In this document: positions 40,266-50,018 of the stretch, one piece after another
Position numbering within the stretch: the first letter of the stretch is position 1
How the letters are laid out: the number at the start of each line of letters is the position of its first letter
NCBI RefSeq assembly: GCF_003970915.1
Contig: NZ_RXOF01000007.1
Location: 1 to 64,000 of the forward strand
Reading direction: 5' to 3'
Source of the DNA: Hymenobacter gummosus
Lineage (GTDB): Bacteria; Bacteroidota; Bacteroidia; Cytophagales; Hymenobacteraceae
DNA length: 64,000 nucleotides
Notes under the pieces: model-generated
What the model saw: the letters and a program-made list of their open reading frames with translations, nothing else
What the model was told of the DNA's origin: nothing
Database searches by the model: none
Position numbers and translations under genes: made by a program

Positions 40266-41282
40266 ATGCACCCTACCATTTCCACTGACATCTGCATCAT
40301 CGGCGCCGGCCCCGTGGGCTTGTTCGCCGTATTCGAAGCCGGCCTGCTCAAGCTCCGCTGCCACGTCGTCGACGCGCTGCCCCAGGTGGGCGGGCAGCTT
40401 TCGGAAATCTACCCGAAGAAGCCCATTTACGACATCCCCGGCTACCCCGAGGTGCTGGCCGGCGACCTGATTCAGAACCTGATGCGCCAGATCGAGCCCT
40501 TCCACCCCACCTTCACGCTGGGCGAGCGGGTGGAGCGGTTCGAGAAGCTGGAAGATGGCTCGTTCCACCTCATCACGGCCGACGATACCGTCATCCACTG
40601 CAAAGCCATCTGCATTGCCGGTGGCCTGGGCTCGTTTGAGCCGCGCAAGCCCGCCATCGAAAACCTGGAAAGCTACGAGGGCGGCCGCGGCGTGTACTAC
40701 ATGGTGCGCGACCCGGAAACCTTCCGCGACCAGCGCATCGTCATTGCCGGCGGCGGCGACTCGGCCCTGGACTGGACCATCTTCCTCGCGGGCGTAGCCA
40801 AGGAAGTAACCCTGGTGCACCGCGGCACCACCTTCCGCGGCGCCGCCGACTCGGCCGAGAAGGTGAAGCACCTGCACGACGCGGGCAAGGTGAACCTGGT
40901 GCTCAGCTCCAACGTGACCCACGTGCACGGCCCCGACGCGCTGGAAGCCGTAACCATCACCGCCAACGACGGCTCGACCCGCACGCTGAATGTCGACTCG
41001 TTTATCCCGCTGTTTGGCCTCACGCCCAAGCTGGGGCCCATCGGCGAGTGGGGCCTGGAACTGGCAGACGACGCGGTGAAGGTCGACACGCTGGACTACT
41101 CGACCTCGGTGCCCGGCGTGTACGCCATCGGCGACATCAACACCTACCCCGGCAAGCTCAAGCTCATCCTCTGCGGCTTCCACGAAGCCGCGCTGATGGC
41201 CCAGGGCGCCTACAAGCACATCTTCCCCGACAAGAAGTACGTGCTCAAATACACCACCGTCAACGGCGTGCCTACTCTCTAA
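40266..41282 (+). CDS. Ferredoxin-NADP+ reductase, thioredoxin-reductase type
   Basis: A 338-residue FAD enzyme that passes electrons between NADPH and ferredoxin. The FAD site ICIIGAGPVGLFAVFEAG is at residues 8-25, and the NADPH site IVIAGGGDSALDW near 160. GDINTYPGKLKLILCGFHEAALMA near the C-terminus is typical of this clade. The CxxC redox pair of thioredoxin reductases is absent, which supports the ferredoxin reductase assignment. The upstream in-frame extension has no protein-like features. It is followed after 104 nt by a 2Fe-2S ferredoxin, its likely partner. Confidence 0.93.
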   Translation: MHPTISTDICIIGAGPVGLFAVFEAGLLKLRCHVVDALPQVGGQLSEIYPKKPIYDIPGYPEVLAGDLIQNLMRQIEPFHPTFTLGERVERFEKLEDGSFHLITADDTVIHCKAICIAGGLGSFEPRKPAIENLESYEGGRGVYYMVRDPETFRDQRIVIAGGGDSALDWTIFLAGVAKEVTLVHRGTTFRGAADSAEKVKHLHDAGKVNLVLSSNVTHVHGPDALEAVTITANDGSTRTLNVDSFIPLFGLTPKLGPIGEWGLELADDAVKVDTLDYSTSVPGVYAIGDINTYPGKLKLILCGFHEAALMAQGAYKHIFPDKKYVLKYTTVNGVPTL

Positions 41283-41287
41283 GGGCT

Positions 41288-41381
41288 GGAGGGTATGAGG
41301 GTGTGAGGGCAGGAGTCTGTAGCACGGCCTTCTTACTTTCATCCCTCCTAGACGCCTACCCTCTTACCCTCATACCCTTAA
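41288..41381. repeat. Octamer array with inverted partner (reductase/ferredoxin gap)
   Basis: 8-nt words (GGAGGGTA, TGAGGGTG, TGAGGGCA) start 5 nt after the reductase stop. Complementary words (CCTACCCT, CTTACCCT) lie just before the ferredoxin start. Arms 41290-41302 and 41366-41378 are a perfect 13-bp inverted repeat with a 63-nt loop. Confidence 0.75.
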
Positions 41382-41386
41382 TTAGC

Positions 41387-41713
41387 ATGACCGACGAAGT
41401 ACGCGTGTACGTGGAGGAGGCGCCGGGCCAGCGCACCGAGCTGGTGGCCCCCACCGATATGGGCCTGAGCCTGATGGAGGTAATGAAGGCCTCGGGCTAC
41501 GACATCCAGGCTACCTGCGGGGGCATGGCCCTGTGCGGCACCTGCCACGTGGAGGTGCTGGCCGGCCCCGAGCTGCCCGAGCCCTCCGACGATGAGCTGG
41601 CCATGCTGGAGTCTCTGCCCATCATGTCGCAGGGCAGCCGCTTGTCCTGCCAGATTCGCATCACCGAGCGCCTCGACGGGCTGGTGGTGCGCCTGATGCC
41701 GCAGAACGCCTAA
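41387..41713 (+). CDS. 2Fe-2S ferredoxin, adrenodoxin type
   Basis: A 108-residue electron carrier. The cluster ligands are in ATCGGMALCGTCHVEV (Cys-x5-Cys-x2-Cys), and the fourth Cys is in GSRLSCQIRI about 35 residues later, the adrenodoxin/Isc-type layout. The conserved LPEPSDDELAMLE loop is present. The gene follows the NADP+ reductase, so the two likely form an NADPH-to-ferredoxin electron chain. Final acceptor unknown; heme breakdown or P450-type reactions are possible. Confidence 0.92.
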   Translation: MTDEVRVYVEEAPGQRTELVAPTDMGLSLMEVMKASGYDIQATCGGMALCGTCHVEVLAGPELPEPSDDELAMLESLPIMSQGSRLSCQIRITERLDGLVVRLMPQNA

Positions 41714-41775
41714 ACGGCTCCGGCATACCAAACCCGCACGGTCGAGCATTGGCTCCAGGTCTTATCTTGGGGCCG

Positions 41776-42588
41776 ATGCCCGACCGTTACGCGTTTATCC
41801 GGGGCGCTTTCTGCCTCTGTTTGCTGGCCTCTCCCCTACTGGCCCCGGCCCAGCGGCGCCCCGGCCTCACGCTGAGCGGCGGCCCGGGTTTCTTCATGAA
41901 GCCGCACTGGTTTACGACCGGCAACGCCTTCGTGCAGGACGCGGCCCCTTCCTGCCGGGCGGAGCTGCAGTGGCCCACCGCCCGGCTGGAGCGGCTGCAG
42001 GTGGTGGGCTTCGTGCGCAACGGCTGGTGGGCCACCGAAACCGTGAGCCGCTACAACGGCTACGACGCCTACTGGGCCGGACAGGTATACCAGCTGGGCG
42101 GCGGCCTGCGCTACGTCGATTTTATGAACCTGGGCCATTGGCTGGAGCCCTTTGCGGGCCTGAACCTCTCGGCTGGCTACGTCAGCGCCTACCCCGATGG
42201 GCTGGCGGACCTCACCTACCTGGAGCCCACGGCCCGGCCCCGGCGCTGGACGGCCCTGCTGGGCGCCGAACTGGGCCTGCAGGTCTGGGCTTCGCCCCGC
42301 GGCGGTCCTACCCTCACGCTGGAAGTATACCAAAGCCTGCTGCGCTACTGCCCCAACTACACTTTCACCGAGTACGTCCAGCGCCCCGACCCGCAGCCGC
42401 CCCTGGCCTACGAGGTGCGCGGTCACGCCCTGCGTGGGCAGGCGGCCCTGCTGCTGGGCTGGCACTGGCAGCTCGGCGCGGAGCCGGCCCGGCCACCCCG
42501 GCAGCGCTGGCGCACCCCACGCTACAGCGAGCCAGCTACTGCCGAGCCCAATGATGAGGAGGTGCCCGAAATGGAGGAAACCGACTAA
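41776..42588 (+). CDS. Exported protein, likely outer-membrane barrel
   Basis: A 270-residue protein with a signal peptide (to about residue 25, LLAPAQ). The rest shows alternating hydrophobic strands with aromatic girdle residues (GWWATETVSRYNGYDAYWAGQVYQLGGGLRYVDF; WLEPFAGLNLSAGYVSAY; ELGLQVWASPRGGPTLTLEVYQSLLRY) compatible with an 8- to 10-strand barrel. The C-terminal 35 residues are polar and acidic (NDEEVPEMEETD). Family not recognised. TATCTTGG ends 5 nt before the ATG. Confidence 0.65.
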   Translation: MPDRYAFIRGAFCLCLLASPLLAPAQRRPGLTLSGGPGFFMKPHWFTTGNAFVQDAAPSCRAELQWPTARLERLQVVGFVRNGWWATETVSRYNGYDAYWAGQVYQLGGGLRYVDFMNLGHWLEPFAGLNLSAGYVSAYPDGLADLTYLEPTARPRRWTALLGAELGLQVWASPRGGPTLTLEVYQSLLRYCPNYTFTEYVQRPDPQPPLAYEVRGHALRGQAALLLGWHWQLGAEPARPPRQRWRTPRYSEPATAEPNDEEVPEMEETD

Positions 42589-42594
42589 ACGCAC

Positions 42595-42620
42595 AAAAGC
42601 CCGCCGGGAAGCGGGCTTTT
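42595..42620. terminator. Bidirectional terminator
   Basis: AAAAGCCCGC (42595-42604) pairs with GCGGGCTTTT (42611-42620) between two convergent genes, with A- and U-runs on both strands. Confidence 0.9.
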
Positions 42621-42640
42621 GACTTGATAGGCCGGCCGGC

Positions 42641-43129
42641 TTAGCGGCGGCGCGAGGATTTCTTTTTGCTCGAGGTCTTTTTCTTGCTGCTGCTGCGGTG
42701 GCTCGACGACTTGCGGCTGGCGCTGCTGCTGCTGCGGTGGCGCGAGGAGTAGTGGCGGCGCGAGGTGCTGCGGTGCGCCGTGGCGGCCGGCTTGGCTGCT
42801 TCGGCTTTGGCGGCTTCTTCGGCCAGCACTTCCGCTTCCGTGGGCGGGCCAATGGCCACGGCGCCGCTGGCGGCGTCGGGCTGGGGCTGCGGGGCCACGG
42901 GCTGCACCGAGGGCATTTTCTTGCGCGGCGGCATCAGAAAGGTGCGCTCGGCGCGCTCCTGGGCCGATAGTTTCTCTTCGCCGGCCAGCACGGGGCCCAC
43001 CGGAATGGTGGCTTTGCCGGCGGTATCCACGGCTTTGCCGCCCGAAACGGCGGGTTTGCGGCCATCCTGGGCCTGGGTAGTCAGCGCAAATACGACCATC
43101 ACGGCCGTGCACAAGGCGGTTCTTAGCAT
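42641..43129 (-). CDS. Exported Ser/Lys/Arg-rich protein
   Basis: A 162-residue protein. The signal peptide (MLRTALCTAVMVVFALTTQAQ) precedes an acidic, Ala/Pro-rich middle (about 25-110), then a strongly basic tail of alternating Ser, His, Arg and Lys (HRSTSRRHYSSRHRSSSS, SSSKKKTSSKKKSSRRR). No fold or family recognised. The basic tail could bind polyanions such as DNA or LPS. The ATG at 43129 is used; a TTG 6 nt upstream is less likely. Confidence 0.6.
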   Translation of the reverse strand: MLRTALCTAVMVVFALTTQAQDGRKPAVSGGKAVDTAGKATIPVGPVLAGEEKLSAQERAERTFLMPPRKKMPSVQPVAPQPQPDAASGAVAIGPPTEAEVLAEEAAKAEAAKPAATAHRSTSRRHYSSRHRSSSSASRKSSSHRSSSKKKTSSKKKSSRRR

Positions 43130-43330
43130 CAGCAATCCTCCAGAAATAACTCAACCGAATGGCGAAAATACCAGCTCCGGCCGGGAAATTCAACCCCGGA
43201 ATCATGCAAAAGCTGTAGAAACACGGATTAGCGCGCCCCAGGCCAACGAAATCGGCCTCAATCTTTTCCGTCGCCGAAAGTTGCGGCGTTCGTAGCGGCC
43301 AGCCGCCACCCTGCGTGTCATGCCGAGCGG

Positions 43331-43383
43331 GAGCGGGGCATCCGGGTTACGACGCCTGACGGGCTCACCCAGATGCCCCGCTC
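43331..43383. terminator. Hairpin after alpha-2-macroglobulin gene
   Basis: GAGCGGGGCATCCGGGT (43331-43347) pairs with ACCCAGATGCCCCGCTC (43367-43383) with one mismatch. It lies 18 nt after the stop of the leftward macroglobulin gene; no U-tract. It may be a terminator or another palindromic element. Confidence 0.5.
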
Positions 43384-43401
43384 GATATAACAGCCCCGGC
43401 C

Positions 43402-46400
43402 CTACTGCGCGCCGATGCGCAGGCGCTGGCCGGCCGAGTGGCTGCTGAACTCCGGGGCGTACATGCACTGCACCTGGCTGATACCGGAGCTGAAGTCGCC
43501 GGCCTGGGCGGCGCGCAGGCGGTACTCGAATACGTGCGCGCCGCGGGGCAGGAAGTCGAGGAAGAAGTTGGTGGCCGCGTCGCGGGGGCTTTCGTAGTAG
43601 CCCAGGCCCTGCTGGTAGCGGTAGCCGGAGGTCTGGCTGATCAGCTCCAGGCCGGCGGCGCGGGTGTCCTTCAGGTGCACGTACTCCAGCTCCCGGTCGG
43701 TGCGCAGCGTGAGGCGCACCACCAGCACCTCCCCTACCCGCAGCGGCGCCTCGGCCGTCATGGGCGTCAGGACGGGGCCGCTGGCGCCGGGCGTTTCGCG
43801 GAACAGCTGGCGCGTGAGGGTCAGCGGGGCTTTTTCGGCGGCCGTAATCTTATCGAGCTGCTCGAAGTACTGCCAGTACAGCCCGCCCCAGGCCACGCCG
43901 GCGTCGGTTTTCTGCACCGTGACGTTGCCCATGTCGGCGCGCACCTCGGCGGCGGGGAAGCTGCGCTTCACGTAGCCGGTGCCGGCCTCGGCGCCCTCGG
44001 TAGTGTTGATGCGCGTCGTGCCGAGCGTGACCTGCAGGGGCTGGGTGGGTTCGAGCCAGTTGCGGCCGCCCTGCAGCAGCAGGGCGTAGCAGGCGTCGGC
44101 GGTGGCGCGGGTGCTTTCCCAGTTGTGGGTGCGCTTGTGGCTCAGCAGCCACAGCTTCATTTCCTCCACCGACTTATCGTCCTTAGCCACCTCGTGAAAG
44201 GCTTCGATGAGCAGGCTCTGGGTTTCGACGGGGGCCTGCTGCCAGTAGTAGCCGGGGCGCACGTCCTTCCAGTACATGCCCAGCTCCTCGTGGTGAATGG
44301 CGTTCTGGCGCAGGGCTTCCATGATGGGCTGGGCAGCTTTGGCCTGGGCGGCGCGGCTGAGCACCAGAGCGGCCATGCCCTGCAGGTAGCGGCCGCGCTT
44401 GGGCCAGTACTGGGCGGCCTGCCCGCGGTAGTAGGTGTAGGCCGGTTGGGCGGCTTTTTCCAGCGTCGGGTCGGAGTCCTGGCGCCAGAACGAGCGGGCG
44501 TACAGGGCGTGCAGGGCGTCGTCGCCAAGGTGGTCGTCGGCGAGCTTCACGCCTTTCTGCTTGCGCAGCCGGTCGTAGTCGTTCTGCAGCTCCCGGTCGA
44601 GGTATTCCACGGCGCGGCTGAGCATGTCGGCGGTGCGCTGGTCCTGCATGGCATCGAAGGCGCCGAGCTGCCGCAGCTTACCGAAGCCGGCCACGATGAG
44701 CTGGGTGATGTAGCGGTTGTCGGGCATCTGCTTAAACCAGGGAAAGGCGCCGCTGGGGCTCTGCATTTCCTGCAGCCGCAGGATGGCCCGCTGGGTTTCG
44801 GCCTGCAGCTTCGGCTCGTCGAATAGCTCGGTGAGGCGGCGCATGCGCTCGGTATCGGTCTGGCCTTCGCGCACCCAGGGCGTTTCCTGCAAGAGCAGGT
44901 TTTTCAGCTCCTGGTTCTGCTCCAGCTTGCTGCGGAACGTGTTCTTGTCCCCCGAGGCCGCGGCTTTTTTCCACTCGTCCAGCAGGGGCCGGATGCGCGG
45001 GTTGGCCTGCACGATGCGGGCGGCCAGCAGGTTGGCGTAGAGGCGCGAGAAAGTCTGCTCGGCGCACTCGTAGGGGTACTCCATCAGGTAGGGCAGGCTC
45101 TGCACGGCGTACCAGGCCGGGTTGGCCGTCAGCTCCAGCGTGAGGCCCTGGTTGCGGCGCGTCGGCGAGGTGGTGCTGGTCAGCTTCTTCAGCTCGAAGG
45201 TGCGCGTGCCGGCGCCGGTAATGGCCAGCGGCAGCGTCTCCGTCACGAGCAGGCGGTTGGGCAGCACCGGCAGGGTGTTTTCCTCGCCATCGGACAGGGT
45301 CAATATCCAATGCTTTTCCCGCTCCTCTTTGCTGATTTTCCTCACCTTGTCTTTACCGTTCTTGCGCTTGCCCACAACCCGATGCTCAACGTGAGGCGGC
45401 GTTGAGCCCATATCCTGCTTCGCCTCAGCCACCACGCGGTAGGTTACGGCTTCCAAGGGCACGGCCTGGTCGGCGGGGATGCTGAGGTCCCAACCCACGG
45501 TGGTGCTCTGGTTGGCGCCGACGCTGAACGTCACCTGGGCCGGGCTCTTGAGCAGCTGGGCGTCGAGGGGCTGGTTGGTGCGGGCGTCGAGCAGCTGCAG
45601 CTGGGCAGTGCCACTAAGGGCGCTGGCGGCCAGGGAGCTGATTTTGGCGGTTAGGCGCAGCTGGTCCCCTTCGCGGAAGAAGCGCGGGGCGTTGGGCGTC
45701 ACCATCAGCTGCTTCTGGGTGACGAGCTGCCGGGCCAGCAGGCCGGTTTGCAGGTCGGGCGTGTGGGCCAGGGCCAGCAGCTGCCAGCGCGTCACGGCCT
45801 CGGGCATCTTGAATTCGAGCACCACTTCGCCCTGGGCGTTGGTGCGCACGGCCGGCTGCCACAGGGCCGTTTCGCGGAAATCGGCGCGCACGGGCACGGC
45901 GCTCAGGTCGGCCGCGGGCTGCTTGGCGGTGGTGCCGTAGCCCACGACGACTGATTCGCTTAGCTCTTTTTCTTCCAGCAAACCAGCGGAACTGTCGGCC
46001 ATTGACTTCTTCGCCATCATCGGCGCGGGTGCGGCGGCCATAGCCATTTCTCTGCGCATGCCGCCGGGGGCTCCTACACTGCGTGATACAGACTGAACCT
46101 CCTCGTCCCTTTTGATAACTGGCGGCGTGAACTTGACCGTCGATACTTTTTCCAGCTCCCACCACTGCCAGTAGTCCATGCGCAGCTCGGGGTACAGGTA
46201 GTAGGCCTGGCCCACCGGCTTGCCTTCGAAGCTGGCAAGCAGCGTCTGCCAGGGCACCGTATTGAAGTGCGCCCCCCAGCCGAAGCGCGGTCCGAAGTAG
46301 GGCGGGTCGATTTGCGGCGCCTGGTAGCGGTGCGGGCGGAAGTAGTCCAAGGACTGGTCGTAGAGCGTGGCCAGCAGCTCGGCGGCGGCGGGCTGGCTCT

Positions 46401-49400
46401 GGCTGTTCTTGATGGTCACGCGCCAGGTTTCCTGCTGGCCGGGCTGCAGCTTGTCGCGGAAGGTACTGATGTCGAGGGCCAGCGGGCGGGGCGGCTCGTT
46501 CACCATGATGGTCAGCTCGCGCTGGTAGAAGCGGCCGTCCTGCACCAGCACCAGGCGCACGTACAGCGGGCCTTCCGGGGCATTGGGCACGCTGATGAGG
46601 CGCTGCTCATTGCTAAGCGTCAGCCACTCGGCGCGCAGCAGCTGGCCGCGGCTTTCCACTTCCAGCCGCACCGGCACTTTGTCGAAGCCCGAGCCGATGA
46701 GCACCTGCACCGGCTGCCCTGGCCGCACGTGTTGCGAGGCCTCGGTCAGCCACACGGGCAGGGGCAGCGGCAGGCGCGCCGCGGTGGGGTTGTAGAGCGT
46801 GAAGCCGAGGCGGGCGCGGGCGGTGTCGGCGCCGGTCAGGCTCTGGGCTTCGAGCAGGTAGGCCCCGGGCGTCTGGGTGGCCAGGGCTTTGCTGACTTCG
46901 GGCAGGCCATTGCCCTGCTTGGTATCGAAGGGCCACTCCCCCACCAGGCGCTTGGGCCAGGTTTCGGCATCGTCCTCGCGCAGCCAGGCGTCGTGCGGGA
47001 AGAGTTTCTGGTGCTCCTCGCGGGGCAGACCGGGCTGGTCGGGGCGCGGGCCGGAGCGCGGGTGCAGCACCCGGGCGGGCGGCGTGAGCTGGTAGAGGCG
47101 CACGGTGCCGGCGGCGGGCACGGTTTCGCCGGCCGCGTTCTGGCTGCGCAGGCTAAAGGCGCTGTCGAGGCGCTGCTGGTTGATTTCCCTGGCTCCGCTG
47201 AGCGTGAGGTTGAGCGCACTGCCGCCCAGCGGCACGTTGCGCTGCTCCGAGCGGGTTTCGCCGTTGGGGTCCGTCACGTCGGCCACTACCTCAAACACGT
47301 AGGTCGGGCGGCCGGGGCGCGGGGGCCGGTAGCCGCCGTCCTCGTCGTTATCGTCGTCGGTGCTGGTGTCGGCGTCGTCGGGCGCGGCGGCGGTGAAGCT
47401 GATGCGGAAATGGCCCTGGGCGTCGGTTTGCACGGTGCCGGTGGCAATCTGCTGCTCGGCGCCGCCGGGGTAGTAGGGCCGGCGGTAGCTGCCGCTCCCA
47501 CCTTCGCCGCCGAAGCCGAAATCCAGCGCCGCCCAGCCAAACAGCGGCCACTGCGTGCGGCGCACCACGCGGTACCGCACCGTGGCCCCGTCGACGGCCG
47601 GGCCGGCGTAGGCCGTAGCCGTGCCGCGCACCGACAGCGTGTCGCCGAGCTTGGGCCGGCCCGTCACCGGGTCCAGGGTCACGAAGAAGGTCGGGCGCTT
47701 GTAGTCTTCCACCGCAAAGCCCTGGTAGCCGATTTGCTCGTTGTTGTCGGCAGTTTTCACCACCAGCTGCATCTCGCCGTTGAGCAGGCTGGCGGGCAGC
47801 GTCAGCTCGCCGTGGAAGGAGCCGTAATCGGAGGTGGTAAACGGCTGCTCCAGCACCTGCTGCCCGTTCACGTCGAGCAGCTGCAGGCGCACCGGCAGGT
47901 TCTTGAGCACCGCGCTGCGCCCGTCCTGCTCCTGGGCCACGATGCCCTTGAAGTACAGCGTCTGGCCCGGGCGGTAAATGGCGCGGTCGGTGTACACAAA
48001 GGCGCGGCGCTGAGGCCGGCGGGTTGGCGGGTTGTCGGGCGCCGGGCGGCCGGGCATACCCTCGGCAATGACCAGGGAGTCGCGGCCGCGGCTGAGCAGC
48101 ACGGCCTGCATGTAGCGGCGCTGCTCCTGCCGGTAGGGCAAGGTCAGGTGGCCGTCGGCGGCGGTGGGCTGGGCCGCGTCGGGCAGGTAGCGCCGGCCAT
48201 TCTGGTAATCGATAAACCAGGGCTGCACCTGCACGCCGCCCAGGGGCTGCCCGGTGGCGCGCTGCAGGGTCCAGAGGTCGGTGCCACCCGTGGGGGCCGC
48301 CCGGTGCACCAGCCCCAGCTCACTCACCGTCACGAAGGCGTACACGGTGCTGATATCGGCTCGCTCCTTGGTGGGCTGGGCGGCGGCAGTGCTCAGGGCC
48401 AGCAGGTAGTGGCCCACCGGCAGGGCGGGACTGGCCAGCTCGGCGCGGTGCACTTTGTAGTCGGCCGGGCCGGGCAGGCTGAGCTGCCAGGTGGCGGCCG
48501 GCGCGGCGCTCAGGCGCTTAGCGTAGGCTTTTCCGATTTCACTTTCGCGGCGGTTCAGCAGCTCGTCGAGCATGGCCCGGCCGCTGATGCGCCAGGCGTA
48601 GCCGTAGACTTTGTCGAGGTTGCGGTGCTGCACGCTCAGCAGCAGGGCCTGGCCGGGCAGCTGCACCTGCGCGGTCTGCACGCTCAGCACGGGCCGTTCC
48701 AGGTCGTTGAGCAGGCTCTGGGCCCGGGCCGCCCCCACCGATTTCGGGAACCGTTTGATGGCCTCCCGGGCCAGCTGCACGGCTTCGGCCGGCTCACCGC
48801 GCTGCTGTAGCAGCTGAGCCAGATCCACCTGAAAATCGGCCCAGGCGGGCAGCTGCTGGTAGGGCTGCTGGGCGCGGCGCAGTGCGGCCTCGTAGCCACT
48901 GCGGGCCGCGGCGGGCGGGGTAGCAAAGCGGTACACGTAGGCCAGGCGCAGCCGCTCCACGTCGGCGCGCACGGCCGCGGGGCTGCCCTGGTGAAAGCGC
49001 GTGAGCTGCTGCCAGATGCGCAGCGCGTGCAGGGGGCCGTTGAGCGAGTCGGCGGCCGGGGCCGTCAGCGGCAGGGCCACGAACTCGGCGTCGGGGCCAA
49101 ACAGCTTGGCGTCGTTGAAGCGGAACTGCTCGGCGGGCCTGGTCAGGTACAGCTCGTCGTCGGCCAGGCCCTCGATGGCGCGGTGGGCCAGCAAGTCGTA
49201 GAGCGTGGGGCGCAGGGCAGTGCCCTGGGCATCGGCGAAGGTGGCCAGGCGGCCCAGCGCGGCCAGCTTGGTTTGCTGCTGCCGGGCGGCGTCGGTTTCC
49301 ACGGAGGCGCGGTAGTGGCGCACTACCCGGGCGGCCAGGCGGGCGGCGTCCCAGGTAGCCAGGTCGGCGCCGTCGGGGTTGTTTAGCAGGTCCGGGGCTT

Positions 49401-49824
49401 CCTCCGGGGCGGGCTGGCCCACGGTGGTGCGGTCGTGCAGCCGGTAGCGGTTTTGCTGCAGGTACTGGTGGTACTGTTCGGCTAGCAAAGAGTGCAGCAG
49501 CGGGCGGGCGGGGAAGGTGGCGGCGGGCAAATCGGCTTCGAGCAGCTGGATGCCTTTCTCGTCGGCGTCTTCCTCGCGCTCCTCCAGCAGGTGCAGGCGG
49601 TAGACGAGGGCGCGCACGTAGTCGGCCGTCTGGCGGCCGGCGCGGGCTTTCTGGTAGATGCCGAGCACCAGCTGCTGGGCCGCCGCGGTCTGGTCTTTGG
49701 CCAGCAGCGCGTCGATTTTTTTCCACTGGGCGTCGTAGGGCCCGCCGGCGGGCGGGGCGGAGGCATTGGAGGGGGCAACCATCAGCAGCAGCCAGAAAGC
49801 AAGGAGGAAAAGGGGAAACCGCAT
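43402..49824 (-). CDS. Bacterial alpha-2-macroglobulin, thioester type
   Basis: A 2140-residue exported protein that would trap proteases in the periplasm or at the surface. A signal peptide (MRFPLFLLAFWLLLMVAPS) is followed by a long N-terminal helical or TPR-like region, MG-type domains (RAFVYTDRAIYRPGQTLYFKGIV near residue 605 is the MG2 signature), the A2M core (TALWQPAVRTNAQGEVVLEFKMPEAVTRWQL near 1320), and the thioester site YPYECAEQTFSRLY near 1585, with the Cys and Gln intact. An unusual stretch ELSESVVVGYGTTAK lies just before the A2M core. The ATG at 49824 is chosen for the signal peptide. Confidence 0.93.
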   Translation of the reverse strand: MRFPLFLLAFWLLLMVAPSNASAPPAGGPYDAQWKKIDALLAKDQTAAAQQLVLGIYQKARAGRQTADYVRALVYRLHLLEEREEDADEKGIQLLEADLPAATFPARPLLHSLLAEQYHQYLQQNRYRLHDRTTVGQPAPEEAPDLLNNPDGADLATWDAARLAARVVRHYRASVETDAARQQQTKLAALGRLATFADAQGTALRPTLYDLLAHRAIEGLADDELYLTRPAEQFRFNDAKLFGPDAEFVALPLTAPAADSLNGPLHALRIWQQLTRFHQGSPAAVRADVERLRLAYVYRFATPPAAARSGYEAALRRAQQPYQQLPAWADFQVDLAQLLQQRGEPAEAVQLAREAIKRFPKSVGAARAQSLLNDLERPVLSVQTAQVQLPGQALLLSVQHRNLDKVYGYAWRISGRAMLDELLNRRESEIGKAYAKRLSAAPAATWQLSLPGPADYKVHRAELASPALPVGHYLLALSTAAAQPTKERADISTVYAFVTVSELGLVHRAAPTGGTDLWTLQRATGQPLGGVQVQPWFIDYQNGRRYLPDAAQPTAADGHLTLPYRQEQRRYMQAVLLSRGRDSLVIAEGMPGRPAPDNPPTRRPQRRAFVYTDRAIYRPGQTLYFKGIVAQEQDGRSAVLKNLPVRLQLLDVNGQQVLEQPFTTSDYGSFHGELTLPASLLNGEMQLVVKTADNNEQIGYQGFAVEDYKRPTFFVTLDPVTGRPKLGDTLSVRGTATAYAGPAVDGATVRYRVVRRTQWPLFGWAALDFGFGGEGGSGSYRRPYYPGGAEQQIATGTVQTDAQGHFRISFTAAAPDDADTSTDDDNDEDGGYRPPRPGRPTYVFEVVADVTDPNGETRSEQRNVPLGGSALNLTLSGAREINQQRLDSAFSLRSQNAAGETVPAAGTVRLYQLTPPARVLHPRSGPRPDQPGLPREEHQKLFPHDAWLREDDAETWPKRLVGEWPFDTKQGNGLPEVSKALATQTPGAYLLEAQSLTGADTARARLGFTLYNPTAARLPLPLPVWLTEASQHVRPGQPVQVLIGSGFDKVPVRLEVESRGQLLRAEWLTLSNEQRLISVPNAPEGPLYVRLVLVQDGRFYQRELTIMVNEPPRPLALDISTFRDKLQPGQQETWRVTIKNSQSQPAAAELLATLYDQSLDYFRPHRYQAPQIDPPYFGPRFGWGAHFNTVPWQTLLASFEGKPVGQAYYLYPELRMDYWQWWELEKVSTVKFTPPVIKRDEEVQSVSRSVGAPGGMRREMAMAAAPAPMMAKKSMADSSAGLLEEKELSESVVVGYGTTAKQPAADLSAVPVRADFRETALWQPAVRTNAQGEVVLEFKMPEAVTRWQLLALAHTPDLQTGLLARQLVTQKQLMVTPNAPRFFREGDQLRLTAKISSLAASALSGTAQLQLLDARTNQPLDAQLLKSPAQVTFSVGANQSTTVGWDLSIPADQAVPLEAVTYRVVAEAKQDMGSTPPHVEHRVVGKRKNGKDKVRKISKEEREKHWILTLSDGEENTLPVLPNRLLVTETLPLAITGAGTRTFELKKLTSTTSPTRRNQGLTLELTANPAWYAVQSLPYLMEYPYECAEQTFSRLYANLLAARIVQANPRIRPLLDEWKKAAASGDKNTFRSKLEQNQELKNLLLQETPWVREGQTDTERMRRLTELFDEPKLQAETQRAILRLQEMQSPSGAFPWFKQMPDNRYITQLIVAGFGKLRQLGAFDAMQDQRTADMLSRAVEYLDRELQNDYDRLRKQKGVKLADDHLGDDALHALYARSFWRQDSDPTLEKAAQPAYTYYRGQAAQYWPKRGRYLQGMAALVLSRAAQAKAAQPIMEALRQNAIHHEELGMYWKDVRPGYYWQQAPVETQSLLIEAFHEVAKDDKSVEEMKLWLLSHKRTHNWESTRATADACYALLLQGGRNWLEPTQPLQVTLGTTRINTTEGAEAGTGYVKRSFPAAEVRADMGNVTVQKTDAGVAWGGLYWQYFEQLDKITAAEKAPLTLTRQLFRETPGASGPVLTPMTAEAPLRVGEVLVVRLTLRTDRELEYVHLKDTRAAGLELISQTSGYRYQQGLGYYESPRDAATNFFLDFLPRGAHVFEYRLRAAQAGDFSSGISQVQCMYAPEFSSHSAGQRLRIGAQ

Positions 49825-50018
49825 GGGCAAAGCAAGGAATTTGCGCTTAATGAGATGTGCCGAACCAACCTTTTCCACACGCCGCGCCCCGGTTTATTGT
49901 CGGGCTTTGGTGGGTACGGGGTTTCTCACACGATGATGTGAGGCCTACAACCAAGAACCCGGCCGCGTTACCTTTAGGCTAGTTTCCTCATTTCCAACCA
50001 GCTCTGCGGCTTCGGTTT

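Noticed and set aside
45940-45970. VVVGYGT as evidence of a SusC-type transporter
   Set aside because: The surrounding protein is clearly an alpha-2-macroglobulin; only the short motif is shared.
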